Source: Polaromonas sp. AER18D-145
GTDB lineage: Bacteria; Pseudomonadota; Gammaproteobacteria; Burkholderiales; Burkholderiaceae_C
Assembly: GCF_002379095.1 (NCBI RefSeq)
Contig: NZ_NBZV01000023.1
Location: 1-64,000 of the forward strand
Direction of reading: 5' to 3'
Length of the DNA: 64,000 bases
The translations under genes were made by a program, and so were the position numbers. Under the pieces are notes generated by a model, which was not told the origin of the DNA, did not search any database, and worked only from the letters and a program-made list of their open reading frames with translations. Every line of letters starts with the position of its first letter. Within the stretch, counting starts at the first letter, position 1. Below, in pieces: positions 43,580 through 51,220 of the stretch.

Positions 43580-45568
43580 ATGACAACAACTACCACCCTC
43601 GCAACCGCCCCCGCTCAGATCCCCGAGCAGAGCGTCGTCGCCGGCGTGAACGAGAAGAAGCTCTTCTCTACGATGAAGCACCTTTTTGCCACCAGCTTTT
43701 CGCTGGTCGGTGAGTTGATGCAGAACGCCAGGCGATCCGGCGCAACGCAGATCCTGTTCAACTTTGATCCAGAGGCGAAAACGCTGGAAGTCATCGATGA
43801 CGGATGCGGCATCAGCGATTTCGGCAAATTGCTCGCGCTGTGCGACAGCGGCTGGGATGAGAAGGTCACGCTGGCGGATTCTCCGTACGGCATGGGCCTC
43901 TTCTCGTTGCACTTCGCCTGCTCACGGGCAACATTCCGTTCCAACGGATTGAAGCTGCAAACCAGCCTGGACGACATCGTCAACAAGCGCCAGCTCGTGG
44001 CAGTGATCGACGACGATCCCGTGCGCCTCGGAACCGTCCTCCAGCTTGAAGGCCTCACCAAGGACCTCCTTGGGAAAAGTGTCGGGCCTCATTTCGGTCG
44101 CTCAACGGCCAACGCGAGCTCCCGCATGGAGGCATGCATCATCGAGCTGGCGATGGGTTTCCCCATCGATGTCCAATTCAATGGTGTCTCGGTCCCCCGA
44201 CCGCACGCCCTCGAGAACCTCCAAAGTGTTCTCACGCCAGTTGGTCACGTTCACATTTCGCACATCACGGCTCGCGACCACGACCAGAACGTGCGAGGCG
44301 AAGTCCTTGACGTGGTAACCGGCAGGGCCTTGTATCTCCAGGGCCTGCCTATCCAGGTCAAGAATGAAAACTATGCCCAGACAGTTGTGCATCTCGACAG
44401 CCAGCGCTTCGCCGCGATCATGCCGGACCGTAAGTCCCTGTACAACGCGGCCGACCAGCTCGAAGAGCTGCGGATCACGTTGCGTACTCTCGTGCAGCAG
44501 TTCCTGGTTGAACAAAAGGCTGCGCTGCCGTCAGAGGCGTTTGTCGCGAAGTACTGGACCGCGTGCCTTCGGCACGATGCGCCTACCCTGCTCAATGACA
44601 TTCCGCTGCTTCCCAGGGAAATCATTTCGACAATCGAAACCCTTGCGGCGGGAAGTGGAAGTCGTTTGGGATCTTTGCCCCGCGAAACGCAATTCATCAC
44701 CCGGCAGCAGATCCTGAGCGGCGAGGTCAAGGTGTGGCGCGACGTGCCGTCCTACCTCGGCAACTCTGAAGGTGAGCAGGCCGGCGCGCTTTGGCGGGTC
44801 ATGCAGCTCGAAAATGTGGTCGAGGTCGATACCAGCGGCCTCGATAAAGGACACTGGATCTTTGAAGCTACGCCATCGGCGGTCGACTTCAAGGTGGCAA
44901 TCACCCACTCGGGGATCATCGCGAGCGATTCGACGGACTTCGATGGCAACGGCGTTGATGTATACCTGGTGAAATCAGCGCAGGTGCTCGTCACGTCCAC
45001 CACAGACCCGAGCTTTGAAATTGCGACGGCCGTCGACAGAGGCTGGATCCTGGAAGAAGTGGGTCACGACAGCTCAGGCGAAGTCACTCAGTTCAACTGC
45101 TTTGTGACGGAGTCGGGGGCCTCCTGGGACTTCCCGGGAACCTTGCTGTCCAGCTACCGCGACGAACATGAGGTCTACCGCGAAGAATGGGAGGACGATG
45201 CACGGAAATCGTGGCGCTCAATTGTCGCGGGACTCAAGGGCGCAAGCCTGGCAGACCAGCTCGCGGCGGCGCTTCCGGACGTCCGAATGTCACTCGGCAA
45301 CCACAACCTCGGGCAGATGGCATTGGTCTATGGGGCGGCTCATGGGTCGAAACCATCCGTCCAGAATGTCTCGCCGCAGATGGAGATCGTCGACCTGAAC
45401 GCCCCGGAATTCTGGCTGGCGCTGGCCAACCTTTTGGCCACCACTGCCGGCGGATCACCAGAGGATCTCAAAAAGGCATTTCTGACTGCTGCCGGCTCGC
45501 TGGTACCTGGTGCCGGCCTCACGGCGGACTCGTCGAACGAGACACGGATTCAAGGCTCCACGTCCTGA
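43580..45568 (+). CDS. GHKL (Hsp90-like) ATPase-domain protein
   Basis: A 662-residue protein with a histidine-kinase/gyrase/Hsp90-type ATP pocket in the first 130 residues: the Asn helix SLVGELMQNARRSGA, the D-x-G-x-G loop LEVIDDGCGISDFG and the lid motif SPYGMGLFSLHF. About 500 residues of unassigned sequence follow. No phosphotransfer His domain, toprim or membrane segment is seen, so it is not a kinase or topoisomerase. Similar stand-alone GHKL ATPases occur on large plasmids and in some defence modules; no nuclease partner is adjacent. It has its own structured leader and may be co-transcribed with the next gene. Confidence 0.75.
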   Translation: MTTTTTLATAPAQIPEQSVVAGVNEKKLFSTMKHLFATSFSLVGELMQNARRSGATQILFNFDPEAKTLEVIDDGCGISDFGKLLALCDSGWDEKVTLADSPYGMGLFSLHFACSRATFRSNGLKLQTSLDDIVNKRQLVAVIDDDPVRLGTVLQLEGLTKDLLGKSVGPHFGRSTANASSRMEACIIELAMGFPIDVQFNGVSVPRPHALENLQSVLTPVGHVHISHITARDHDQNVRGEVLDVVTGRALYLQGLPIQVKNENYAQTVVHLDSQRFAAIMPDRKSLYNAADQLEELRITLRTLVQQFLVEQKAALPSEAFVAKYWTACLRHDAPTLLNDIPLLPREIISTIETLAAGSGSRLGSLPRETQFITRQQILSGEVKVWRDVPSYLGNSEGEQAGALWRVMQLENVVEVDTSGLDKGHWIFEATPSAVDFKVAITHSGIIASDSTDFDGNGVDVYLVKSAQVLVTSTTDPSFEIATAVDRGWILEEVGHDSSGEVTQFNCFVTESGASWDFPGTLLSSYRDEHEVYREEWEDDARKSWRSIVAGLKGASLADQLAAALPDVRMSLGNHNLGQMALVYGAAHGSKPSVQNVSPQMEIVDLNAPEFWLALANLLATTAGGSPEDLKKAFLTAAGSLVPGAGLTADSSNETRIQGSTS

Positions 45569-45650
45569 AGTCCCCATAACGGCCTTTCTGGCCAGGAATG
45601 CCCTCCAGCTGCGCGCTGGGGGGCAGTTTCATCAACACAGGAAAAATTGA

Positions 45651-46244
45651 ATGACAACTAGTGAAACTGAAGGCGCCGCGTCGCCGCCACGGCGGAGGCC
45701 CTCGCTGCGCTTCGTCAAGTTAGAGCGCGAGATTGAAGGCGTGAAATTGACGCTGCAGGTCTCGCCTTGCTCCTGGATGTATCGCGGCTACGGCTTGCAG
45801 GTGGCGATCACCATGGACGGCGGCGGCGCTTACATACTCGACAAATCGACACCATTTGAATCCGCAACGTCGGCTGATCTGGAACGACTTTTCGACAAAG
45901 CGAAGACCGTGAGCTGCAGCTGCTGTGGCAAGCCCGCGTTCGATCCCGAAGCATGTGACACAAACCGCGAAGGCAAGTGTGAAGCATGCTTCATGAAAAA
46001 GCTCAACGCTGAATTTGCAAGAGGCAGGCAAAAGGCCCTTGCAGCTGCGCTCCAGCTGCGTGCGCGGAAGAAGAAGGCAGGATTTACGTATCTCGTCAGC
46101 GCATGGATCCACCCGGAAGAAGGCGGCGACGATTTCGAGATTCACTTGTGGTATCGACAACCGCCGGATGCGCAAAGCGTGGAGACTGCCATCCGGAAGG
46201 CCGGCTCGGAGGTCTTCGATGACTTCTTAGTGGTGCAACTTTAA
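45651..46244 (+). CDS. Hypothetical protein with Cys4 zinc-binding motif
   Basis: A 197-residue protein. A probable zinc finger lies in the middle (VSCSCCGKPAFDPEACDTNR, then GKCEACFMKKLN), flanked by a beta-rich N-terminus and a C-terminal alpha/beta part (GFTYLVSAWIHPEEGGDDF, FEIHLWYRQPPDAQSVE). The first 20 residues are disordered and basic. Two hairpins (GGCC/GGCC and a strong TGCCCTCCAGC/GCTGGGGGGCA) precede its AGGAAAA ribosome binding site, and a very strong terminator follows. The function is unknown. Confidence 0.55.
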   Translation: MTTSETEGAASPPRRRPSLRFVKLEREIEGVKLTLQVSPCSWMYRGYGLQVAITMDGGGAYILDKSTPFESATSADLERLFDKAKTVSCSCCGKPAFDPEACDTNREGKCEACFMKKLNAEFARGRQKALAAALQLRARKKKAGFTYLVSAWIHPEEGGDDFEIHLWYRQPPDAQSVETAIRKAGSEVFDDFLVVQL

Positions 46245-46261
46245 GACTGACAAATATAAAC

Positions 46262-46303
46262 CCCCCCGGAGCGCTCTCGCGAGCGCTCCGGGGGCTTTTT
46301 TTT
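46262..46303. terminator. Bidirectional terminator
   Basis: CCCCCGGAGCGCTC/GAGCGCTCCGGGGG around TCGC, followed by eight T residues on the plus strand. It separates a plus-strand gene from a converging minus-strand gene. Confidence 0.9.
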
Positions 46304-46314
46304 GGCTTTGAATC

Positions 46315-46662
46315 CTACCTTGAAGGAACGAGGGTCAAACCTGGGCCGGCAGGCGCAGCGGCTTCGAAGGCGGCCAGCTGCTCATCATTAAGCCAGGTTC
46401 CTGTCGTCTTCATGGCTGCGAGACGTCTCTTGTCCTCCGGGAAATTGACTTCGTTGTTCGGACCGAACTTCATCTTCTCAGTGGCCAACGCATACACGCC
46501 ACCCATCCCGTCTGTATTTTCGATCTCGTGCCGGACCTTCGCCAGTTCGCAGATCGCATTAAATTCAGCCGGCGTGCGCGGGCGCCAAGGTGCCCAGTTC
46601 ATGCGCTGAAAAGCCTGCCATTCCTGGTCCGACATCCGAATTCGACCATCAACCAACATCAT
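46315..46662 (-). CDS. Hypothetical protein, 115 residues
   Basis: A minus-strand gene that converges on the strong terminator at 46262. The ATG was placed where AGGAGAG lies five bases upstream; the frame is open for another 118 codons but those codons run through the divergent leader and look non-coding. The product is soluble (MSDQEWQAFQRMNWAPWRPR, ICELAKVRHEIENTDGMGGV) with an Ala/Pro-rich tail. It belongs to no family that I recognise. Confidence 0.55.
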   Translation of the reverse strand: MMLVDGRIRMSDQEWQAFQRMNWAPWRPRTPAEFNAICELAKVRHEIENTDGMGGVYALATEKMKFGPNNEVNFPEDKRRLAAMKTTGTWLNDEQLAAFEAAAPAGPGLTLVPSR

Positions 46663-46790
46663 CTCGCTCTCCTGATCCCTCCACTTCGGAGGTCTGAATA
46701 TCAGATTATCACCAGTGAATGCACTGTCAATGAGGTCCGACTCCAATCTGTTGTGCACGCGCGAAAGCCGCCATAAAATTGCACTGTTTT

Positions 46791-46894
46791 CGCATTTTTG
46801 CGACTTCGCGCACAGACAAACCGTTTCGTGCGCCTTTACCAACCCACTGGGGATCATCCCAGCGGGGCATGGTCCTCTTTTTTTTGGAGGACCC
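46791..46894 (+). ncRNA. Structured 5' leader RNA, copy 6
   Basis: P1 CGCATTTTTGCG at 46791-46802, P2 GCGCAC/GTGCGC at 46808-46833, P3 CCCACTGGGG/CCCAGCGGGG at 46843-46867 and a perfect P4 GGTCCTC/GGAGGACC around a T-rich loop at 46871-46893. The GGAGG ribosome binding site is inside P4 and the ATG follows two bases later. This is one of the clearest four-hairpin copies. Confidence 0.75.
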
Positions 46895-47191
46895 ATGCAA
46901 ATCACTATGAAATCGTCATCCTGCGCGCCCACGAACTGGGTGGCGCAACTGATGAACTTCGGCATCAAGGCCACGAGGCGCCCGTCAGTATTCGGGCGTA
47001 CTGCGCATGTCTTCAAACTCCAGGGGGAGGCTGTTGAACTGCTGCAGGATCCGCAAAAGACCGTGAGCTCGGTCGTTGAAACGCTGACTCAGACCCAAAA
47101 GCGAATCGTGGATGCGCTGATCGCGTGCGATGTGGTCGTGAATGCTCCACAAGTTCCGAAACGCAAAGTGCGGGGCTACTGTGGGCATTGA
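46895..47191 (+). CDS. Leader-controlled small hypothetical protein
   Basis: A 98-residue basic protein of unknown function (APTNWVAQLMNFGIKATRRP, VFKLQGEAVELLQDPQKTVS). The ATG follows a GGAGG held in leader hairpin P4. Its 3' end overlaps the beginning of the PP-loop protein gene, either by 50 nt from an ATG at 47142 or by 11 nt from a GTG at 47181, which suggests translational coupling and joint function. Confidence 0.6.
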   Translation: MQITMKSSSCAPTNWVAQLMNFGIKATRRPSVFGRTAHVFKLQGEAVELLQDPQKTVSSVVETLTQTQKRIVDALIACDVVVNAPQVPKRKVRGYCGH

Positions 47192-48212
47192 AAGTGGCCT
47201 GCATCTTGGCTTCCAAGAGCAGATCAGCACTGGCCTCACGGCCAGTGCATCCCCCATCTTGGATGAATATGACAGGGTCATCGTCGCATTTTCAGGCGGC
47301 AAGGATTCTCTGGCGTGCCTGCTGCATTTGATCGACCAAGGGGTTGATCGCAGCAAGCTTAGCCTTCATCACAACCTGGTCGATGGCCGGGAAAGCACGC
47401 TGATGGACTGGCCTGTGACCGAGGCGTACTGTGAAGCGATCGCCAAGGCGTTCGGCATTCCGATTAACTACAGCTACAGGGTTGGAGGAATCGAGAGGGA
47501 AATGCTACGACAGGACTCTGCAACTGCACCTGTCTCCATTCCAACTTCGACCGGTGTGAACCGTGTTCTGGGTGGCAACGGCCCATTGGGCACCAGGCGA
47601 AAGTTTCCGCAGGTTTCAGCCTCTTTACAATCGCGTTGGTGTTCCTCGGCTGGGAAAATAGACGTTTTTGATCGCTACCTTAACAACGAAGAAATGTTCC
47701 TCGACGGGAAGACGTTGGTAGTCACTGGTGAGAGGGCGCAGGAAAGTCGCTCTCGAGCAAACTACAAGCAATTCGAGCCTCATCGCACCGACAACCGCAA
47801 TGGCACGAAGGTAAAGCGACACGTCGATCACTGGCGCCCAGTACACGCGTGGACGGAGCACCAAGTCTGGGACATCATCAAAGCCCATCGTGTAAACCCA
47901 CATGTGTCCTATCTCTTAGGTTGGTCCAGGGCAAGCTGCAGGGCATGTATATTTTCCGGGCGAAACCAGTGGGCCACTCTCCGGGAGATTGCACCTCAAC
48001 AATTCAACACAATCGCCGCCTATGAGCGTGAGTTCAAGGTCACGATTCACCGGAAGATGAGCGTTGTGGCACAGGCCGATGCCGGCACGCCTTTTGAGTG
48101 CGATCCGTTCTGGGTCGAGGTGGCAAATAGCCGCGAGTTCAACGCGCCGGTGTTCGTGGATCCATGGATCCTTCCACCTGGTGCCTTCGGTGAGTCCTGT
48201 GGACCTACCTGA
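47142..48212 (+). CDS. PAPS-reductase/DndC-like PP-loop ATPase
   Basis: Up to 356 residues with the PP-loop signature VIVAFSGGKDSLACLLHLID and a second conserved segment GERAQESRSRANYKQFEPHR. Cys pairs (WSRASCRACIFSGRNQW) may hold an iron-sulfur cluster or zinc, as in DndC and 3'-phosphoadenylylsulfate reductases. DndC/SspD enzymes adenylate substrates during DNA phosphorothioation, but no dndA, B, D or E lies nearby, so another base or tRNA modification is equally possible. The start is uncertain (ATG 47142 or GTG 47181). It is followed by a strong terminator. Confidence 0.75.
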   Translation: MLHKFRNAKCGATVGIESGLHLGFQEQISTGLTASASPILDEYDRVIVAFSGGKDSLACLLHLIDQGVDRSKLSLHHNLVDGRESTLMDWPVTEAYCEAIAKAFGIPINYSYRVGGIEREMLRQDSATAPVSIPTSTGVNRVLGGNGPLGTRRKFPQVSASLQSRWCSSAGKIDVFDRYLNNEEMFLDGKTLVVTGERAQESRSRANYKQFEPHRTDNRNGTKVKRHVDHWRPVHAWTEHQVWDIIKAHRVNPHVSYLLGWSRASCRACIFSGRNQWATLREIAPQQFNTIAAYEREFKVTIHRKMSVVAQADAGTPFECDPFWVEVANSREFNAPVFVDPWILPPGAFGESCGPT

Positions 48213-48231
48213 AATGGGAAATTGATTGGAA

Positions 48232-48267
48232 AAAGCGCGCAGTCTTCGGACGCGCGCTTTTTTTTGG
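48232..48267. terminator. Bidirectional terminator
   Basis: AAAGCGCGC-agtcttcggac-GCGCGCTTT plus five more T. It ends the PP-loop gene and, read from the other strand, the converging small gene. Confidence 0.85.
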
Positions 48268-48501
48268 CTATTCGCCAGGGGAGAGGGCGGTGTGTTGCAC
48301 GTCGCGAGGCTTGAACATGATGACAACCTGCACCTGACTGGCACCAACCCGGGCCCCGGTCACATACTCGGCCCAGCCCTTTTCGACAGAACGGGCCACC
48401 AGGCCATCGAGCTCGTCTGTGGTGTCGCTTTCGAACTCCAGAAAGCGATGCGGCTTGCCCCGGAAGTTCGCCTCGACAATTTCATGTACTTTCCAGGCCA
48501 T
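48268..48501 (-). CDS. Hypothetical protein, 77 residues
   Basis: A small soluble protein that begins AWKVHEIVEANFRGKPHRFL and continues with a beta strand (WAEYVTGARVGASQVQVVIM). It converges on the terminator at 48232 and is followed upstream by another small minus-strand gene. No family is recognised; amino-acid composition looks coding. The ribosome binding site is weak (GGAAAG about six bases before the ATG). Confidence 0.5.
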   Translation of the reverse strand: MAWKVHEIVEANFRGKPHRFLEFESDTTDELDGLVARSVEKGWAEYVTGARVGASQVQVVIMFKPRDVQHTALSPGE

Positions 48502-48510
48502 TGCACGGCC

Positions 48511-48729
48511 TCAGCGCCATTTGATTCGTAGGTGAGCAGCGAAGGTCGTCCAGCACGCCGCGCAGCGCCACCGGCCTGCTGATGTCTCTACCCCGCCCGT
48601 CTCAGGCCTGGTGGACTTGCATGGGCCGGAGCATAGGCGGTATCGACCCGAATTCAGATCAAAGGTGCCCGGCAGATCCGCCGGCGCACGGCGCGCGGCC
48701 GCCATAGTGGCAATGGAAGGTGTTGGCAT
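48511..48729 (-). CDS. Small putative zinc-finger protein
   Basis: A 72-residue protein (a start at 48705 is also possible) with CSGPCKSTRPETGG followed by RWRCAACWTTFAAHLRIKW, a C-x3-C...C-x2-C arrangement that probably binds zinc, in the style of small DNA-binding or HNH-related fingers. The N-terminus is Ala-rich. It lies 10 nt ahead of the previous minus-strand gene, so the two may be one transcript. A longer frame upstream crosses the terminator at 48779 and was not used. Confidence 0.45.
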   Translation of the reverse strand: MPTPSIATMAAARRAPADLPGTFDLNSGRYRLCSGPCKSTRPETGGVETSAGRWRCAACWTTFAAHLRIKWR

Positions 48730-48778
48730 GGGTGGTGAAGACGTAACGCAATGGAGGAGGGGAGAAGAGAAAACGGAC

Positions 48779-48815
48779 AAAAAAAACGGAGGTCCTTTAT
48801 TGGGGACCCCCGTTT
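48779..48815 (-). terminator. Terminator of the 61-residue gene
   Basis: AAACGGAGGTCC/GGGACCCCCGTTT with eight T residues on the minus strand, 25 bases behind the stop codon of the gene at 48840. Confidence 0.8.
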
Positions 48816-48839
48816 CCTGTGTAAATGCAGATTTCGACA

Positions 48840-49025
48840 CTAGCCTGAAGCTACCGCGAGATTGAGACCAGAGGCTTGCGCCCTTGCTTTCGCACGCTGG
48901 TAGAGCGGCGTTTGACTCACCGGAGAGTTCCGCATGGCACGGAGCCACACGAGGTCACCCTTCGATACACCTGCATTCGCAGACGCCGAGACGCCGCGAG
49001 TTTGATTCACACCTGTTGCAGTCAT
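48840..49025 (-). CDS. Small hypothetical protein, 61 residues
   Basis: A short gene supported by its signals rather than by homology: GGAGAG lies just before its ATG and a strong terminator follows its stop. The product is basic and partly disordered (KGDLVWLRAMRNSPVSQTPL, YQRAKARAQASGLNLAVASG). Upstream on the minus strand a GCCGAGAAATCGGC hairpin and a GGGCGACTTGCCC hairpin may form a weak copy of the leader family. The role is unknown. Confidence 0.5.
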   Translation of the reverse strand: MTATGVNQTRGVSASANAGVSKGDLVWLRAMRNSPVSQTPLYQRAKARAQASGLNLAVASG

Positions 49026-49517
49026 GGAACTCTCCTATCTGGAATCTGGGCAAGTCGCCCTTTTTGAACTCTTGTTGAAAAGCGCAAAAAGGAGGACTCG
49101 CCCAGCCCGCAAGGAGCGTCATGACTGCCGATTTCTCGGCACGGCGTTTTGGAGAGTCCCTCAAGGTGTGAACCTAAAGATGACCAAAGCGTCGAGAAGC
49201 CGTTGCCAAACACCGTAGTGTTCAGCTGCAAATCCATCGGGTTAGCGATGTCGGAAAGTCAGCAAGCTGAAAATCCTAAGTAAGGCGTACACAAGGCACG
49301 CGAGTGATGCAAGCATCAAACAAGCTTTTAGTTTACGCGAACTGTGGGCGATTGCAAAGGATCAGGCCCACCGGCGCGGTGCCCTTGACGTTCAACGGGC
49401 CAATACCCGCGCGTTGAAGCAAATGCTTATGAGCAAAGCGCATGGAGATCCCAGCCGGCGCGGCAGGCCACCATCGTTTGCGGCGGTAACGGCCGCATGG
49501 CAAAATTCCACTGCTTT
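49026..49517. other. Gene-free stretch, possible decayed coding sequence
   Basis: No complete gene is supported. One plus-strand frame stays open from about 49240 to 49570 without an early start codon and reads plausibly in places (SLRELWAIAKDQAHRRG), which could be the remains of a helical protein; its 3' end runs into the next leader. The part near 49026-49160 contains the minus-strand leader hairpins of the 61-residue gene. Confidence 0.25.
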
Positions 49518-49624
49518 CGCAACCTTGCGAATCCGCGTGCAGAAACCTTTTCTAGCACGTCCTCAATAACCCTCGGGAATTCAAGTCCCGCGGGACATGA
49601 ATTTCCACCATCACCAGGAAATTC
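49518..49624 (+). ncRNA. Structured 5' leader RNA, copy 7
   Basis: P1 CGCAACCTTGCG at 49518-49529, P2 CGTGC/GCACG at 49536-49559, P3 CCCTCGGGA/TCCCGCGGG at 49570-49594 and P4, an uninterrupted 11-bp stem CATGAATTTCC/GGAAATTCATG at 49596-49627 with a 10-base loop. Both the GGAA ribosome binding site and the ATG start codon lie within the 3' arm of P4, the strongest translational block of the family. Confidence 0.75.
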
Positions 49625-49927
49625 ATGCAAATCCACCTCACCGTTCCCATCACGGTCCACACCGCGAAAAAGCGCAAGCTCGAACTGTTGCCGGTCATTC
49701 AGGACATCCCGCGCCCAAGCGACGATGCCAGTCTGTTGGGTCGTTTCCTCAAGCCGGGCGGAATTCAGGTTCCGCTCATGCCAGGGCAAAGCGCGCTCGT
49801 TCAGAGCTACATGCTCCGGAACAAGACGGAAGCGCTGAGCGAAGACGGCATCGTTGCCTTCACCTTGCAGGGCGACGCCCTCGTTGAATGCCTCCCTGAA
49901 GTGGGCATGACGCCAACCGAAGCCTAA
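49625..49927 (+). CDS. Leader-controlled hypothetical protein, 100 residues
   Basis: A soluble protein of unknown function with a beta-rich layout (IHLTVPITVHTAKKRKLELL, PLMPGQSALVQSYMLRNKTE, GIVAFTLQGDALVECLPEVG). Its start codon is buried in leader hairpin P4, so translation should need unfolding of that stem. It is followed after a GC-rich hairpin by another small gene. No family is recognised. Confidence 0.55.
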   Translation: MQIHLTVPITVHTAKKRKLELLPVIQDIPRPSDDASLLGRFLKPGGIQVPLMPGQSALVQSYMLRNKTEALSEDGIVAFTLQGDALVECLPEVGMTPTEA

Positions 49928-49973
49928 CTGCGCCAGGGCATCGCCCAGGCTCACGCGGATCCAAACCAAACCC

Positions 49974-50022
49974 ATGCGGGCCCGCCTGCATGGGCGCCCC
50001 GCATGACACTTACGAAAAGTGA
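49974..50022 (+). promoter_or_regulatory. Two-hairpin leader, possible reduced family member
   Basis: A long GC-rich hairpin (ATGCGGGCCCGCC/GGGCGCCCCGCAT, 49974-50004) and a short CACTT/AAGTG stem (50007-50021) fill the gap before the next ATG. They correspond in position to P3 and P4 of the larger leaders, but no P1/P2 pair is clear. Confidence 0.4.
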
Positions 50023-50409
50023 ATGCAAATGACAAAAATTGATCCCGGAACTGTCCCCCCTGTGGTGGCGCCGGACAGCAGCAGCATCGAAAATACGATT
50101 GTGATTTTTGCTGAAGGCCAGCATGTTTCACATCGCTTTACTACCCAACCGGAGGGTATCGCGTACCTCGAGGCGGTCGCAGAAACCTCCGAGGCAGCAT
50201 CGTTGATGATCCTCGACGGTGACATGCCGGCAGACTTGCTGCTCAAAACCTCCCCAGTGCTGCAGCAACGCCTGCAGGAAGCCAAGCGCAACCTCACGGC
50301 GTTCCTGACGCTCAAGGAAACACTGGACCGTCATGGCGTGCCTAAGGACCGCACGCTCCGTGGTGCGATTCACAAAGCCTTCAGGGAACTGACGGCAGGT
50401 GGTGCCTGA
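50023..50409 (+). CDS. Hypothetical protein, 128 residues
   Basis: A soluble, mostly helical protein. The N-terminal third is acidic (PDSSSIENTIVIFAEGQHVS), the centre reads GIAYLEAVAETSEAASLMIL, and the C-terminus is basic (KRNLTAFLTLKETLDRHGVP). No known family fits. The stop is two bases before the ATG of the following, frame-broken gene, so the two were probably one transcript. Confidence 0.5.
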   Translation: MQMTKIDPGTVPPVVAPDSSSIENTIVIFAEGQHVSHRFTTQPEGIAYLEAVAETSEAASLMILDGDMPADLLLKTSPVLQQRLQEAKRNLTAFLTLKETLDRHGVPKDRTLRGAIHKAFRELTAGGA

Positions 50410-50411
50410 AC

Positions 50412-50871
50412 ATGAAGATGCTGCAAGCAGATACGAGTCGCTGCTGCACAAAACACCACTCCCAACTTGTGCTTGTCTCGCTGAACGAGCAGCTGAATAG
50501 GCGCGCTGGACACTGGTTCACAGTACAAGCGCAGGCACACCCCCATGTGGCCTTCACCTCCTGCGATGCATTGACTCTGTGGCTTGAAGAGCGATGCATC
50601 GCCCTGACGCAGGCGATCCCCGAAAGGGGTATCTTTAGCTATCAAATGCTGATTGGGTCCTACAAAACATGCCACTGGCGATGCTTGGACGGGTTCGATT
50701 CCCTCAAGTCCTTATGCTCAGGAAGTGCGTGTTCCGTCCAACGGAACCTACACGCTGGGTTTGATCACCAAGGATGACGCGGGTATCACGGTCGTGAACT
50801 CGCTCGATCCCACCGCGGCCGGCCGGAAGATCTTCGACATCCAGGAGTCGGCTGCCGGTACCGCTGACTGA
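50412..50871 (+). pseudogene. Probable frameshifted small gene
   Basis: From 50412 the frame reads as coding (HSQLVLVSLNEQLNRRAGHW, FTSCDALTLWLEERCIALTQ, ERGIFSYQMLIGSYKTCHW) up to about 50690. Beyond that the neighbouring frame becomes the protein-like one (RVPSNGTYTLGLITKDDAGI, TVVNSLDPTAAGRKIFDIQE) and ends at 50871. A lost or gained base near 50660-50730 would join them into a protein of about 150 residues. Alternatively a second short gene starts at TTG 50653. Function unknown. Confidence 0.45.
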
Positions 50872-50901
50872 TGTCATCTGGAAGATTAGCGATTTCAATG
50901 C

Positions 50902-50944
50902 AAAAAGCCCACCCTGTAACACGTTGCAGGGTGGGCTTTTTTTT
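50902..50944. terminator. Bidirectional terminator
   Basis: AAAAAGCCCACCCTG-taacacgttg-CAGGGTGGGCTTTTTTTT. It separates the plus-strand genes on the left from the converging minus-strand gene on the right. Confidence 0.9.
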
Positions 50945-50959
50945 GATTTCGATTTCCCG

Positions 50960-51220
50960 TCAGACCTCCGCGAAGCGCGAATTGGCCACCGTGGAGATTC
51001 GCGCCAACAGCTTCTTCACGAAGTTCTGCGTGATCGGCTCTGGAGGCGTGAGCGGCTCAGCGGTCAGGACTGGGTAGTCCGCTTCTGAGTCCCATTTCGA
51101 AGCCGTACGCCGGGTAAGGGCCTTGCGGGCAAACTCGAGAGCTGCCTCGCTGTTTGGAGCGACGGAGATGCCGACCTGTTTGCCGCCGGCGATGATTTTG
51201 AAGACTTGGTTCACGTTCAT
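50960..51220 (-). CDS. Leader-controlled hypothetical protein, 86 residues
   Basis: A short protein starting NVNQVFKIIAGGKQVGISVA, then SEAALEFARKALTRRTASKW, with a Pro-rich hinge and a basic helical end. No family is recognised. It is monocistronic: a four-hairpin leader in front (copy 8 on the minus strand) and a bidirectional terminator behind, the same organisation as the plus-strand genes at 41617, 46895 and 49625. Confidence 0.6.
   Translation of the reverse strand: MNVNQVFKIIAGGKQVGISVAPNSEAALEFARKALTRRTASKWDSEADYPVLTAEPLTPPEPITQNFVKKLLARISTVANSRFAEV

Noticed and set aside
49427-50131. Long minus-strand frame over two small plus-strand genes
   Set aside because: The plus-strand genes have structured leaders and natural composition; the minus frame does not.
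50640-50725. tRNA gene suggested by GGGTTCGATTCCC
   Set aside because: Only three of five T-stem pairs form and no acceptor, D or anticodon stem can be drawn upstream, so it is not a tRNA gene.
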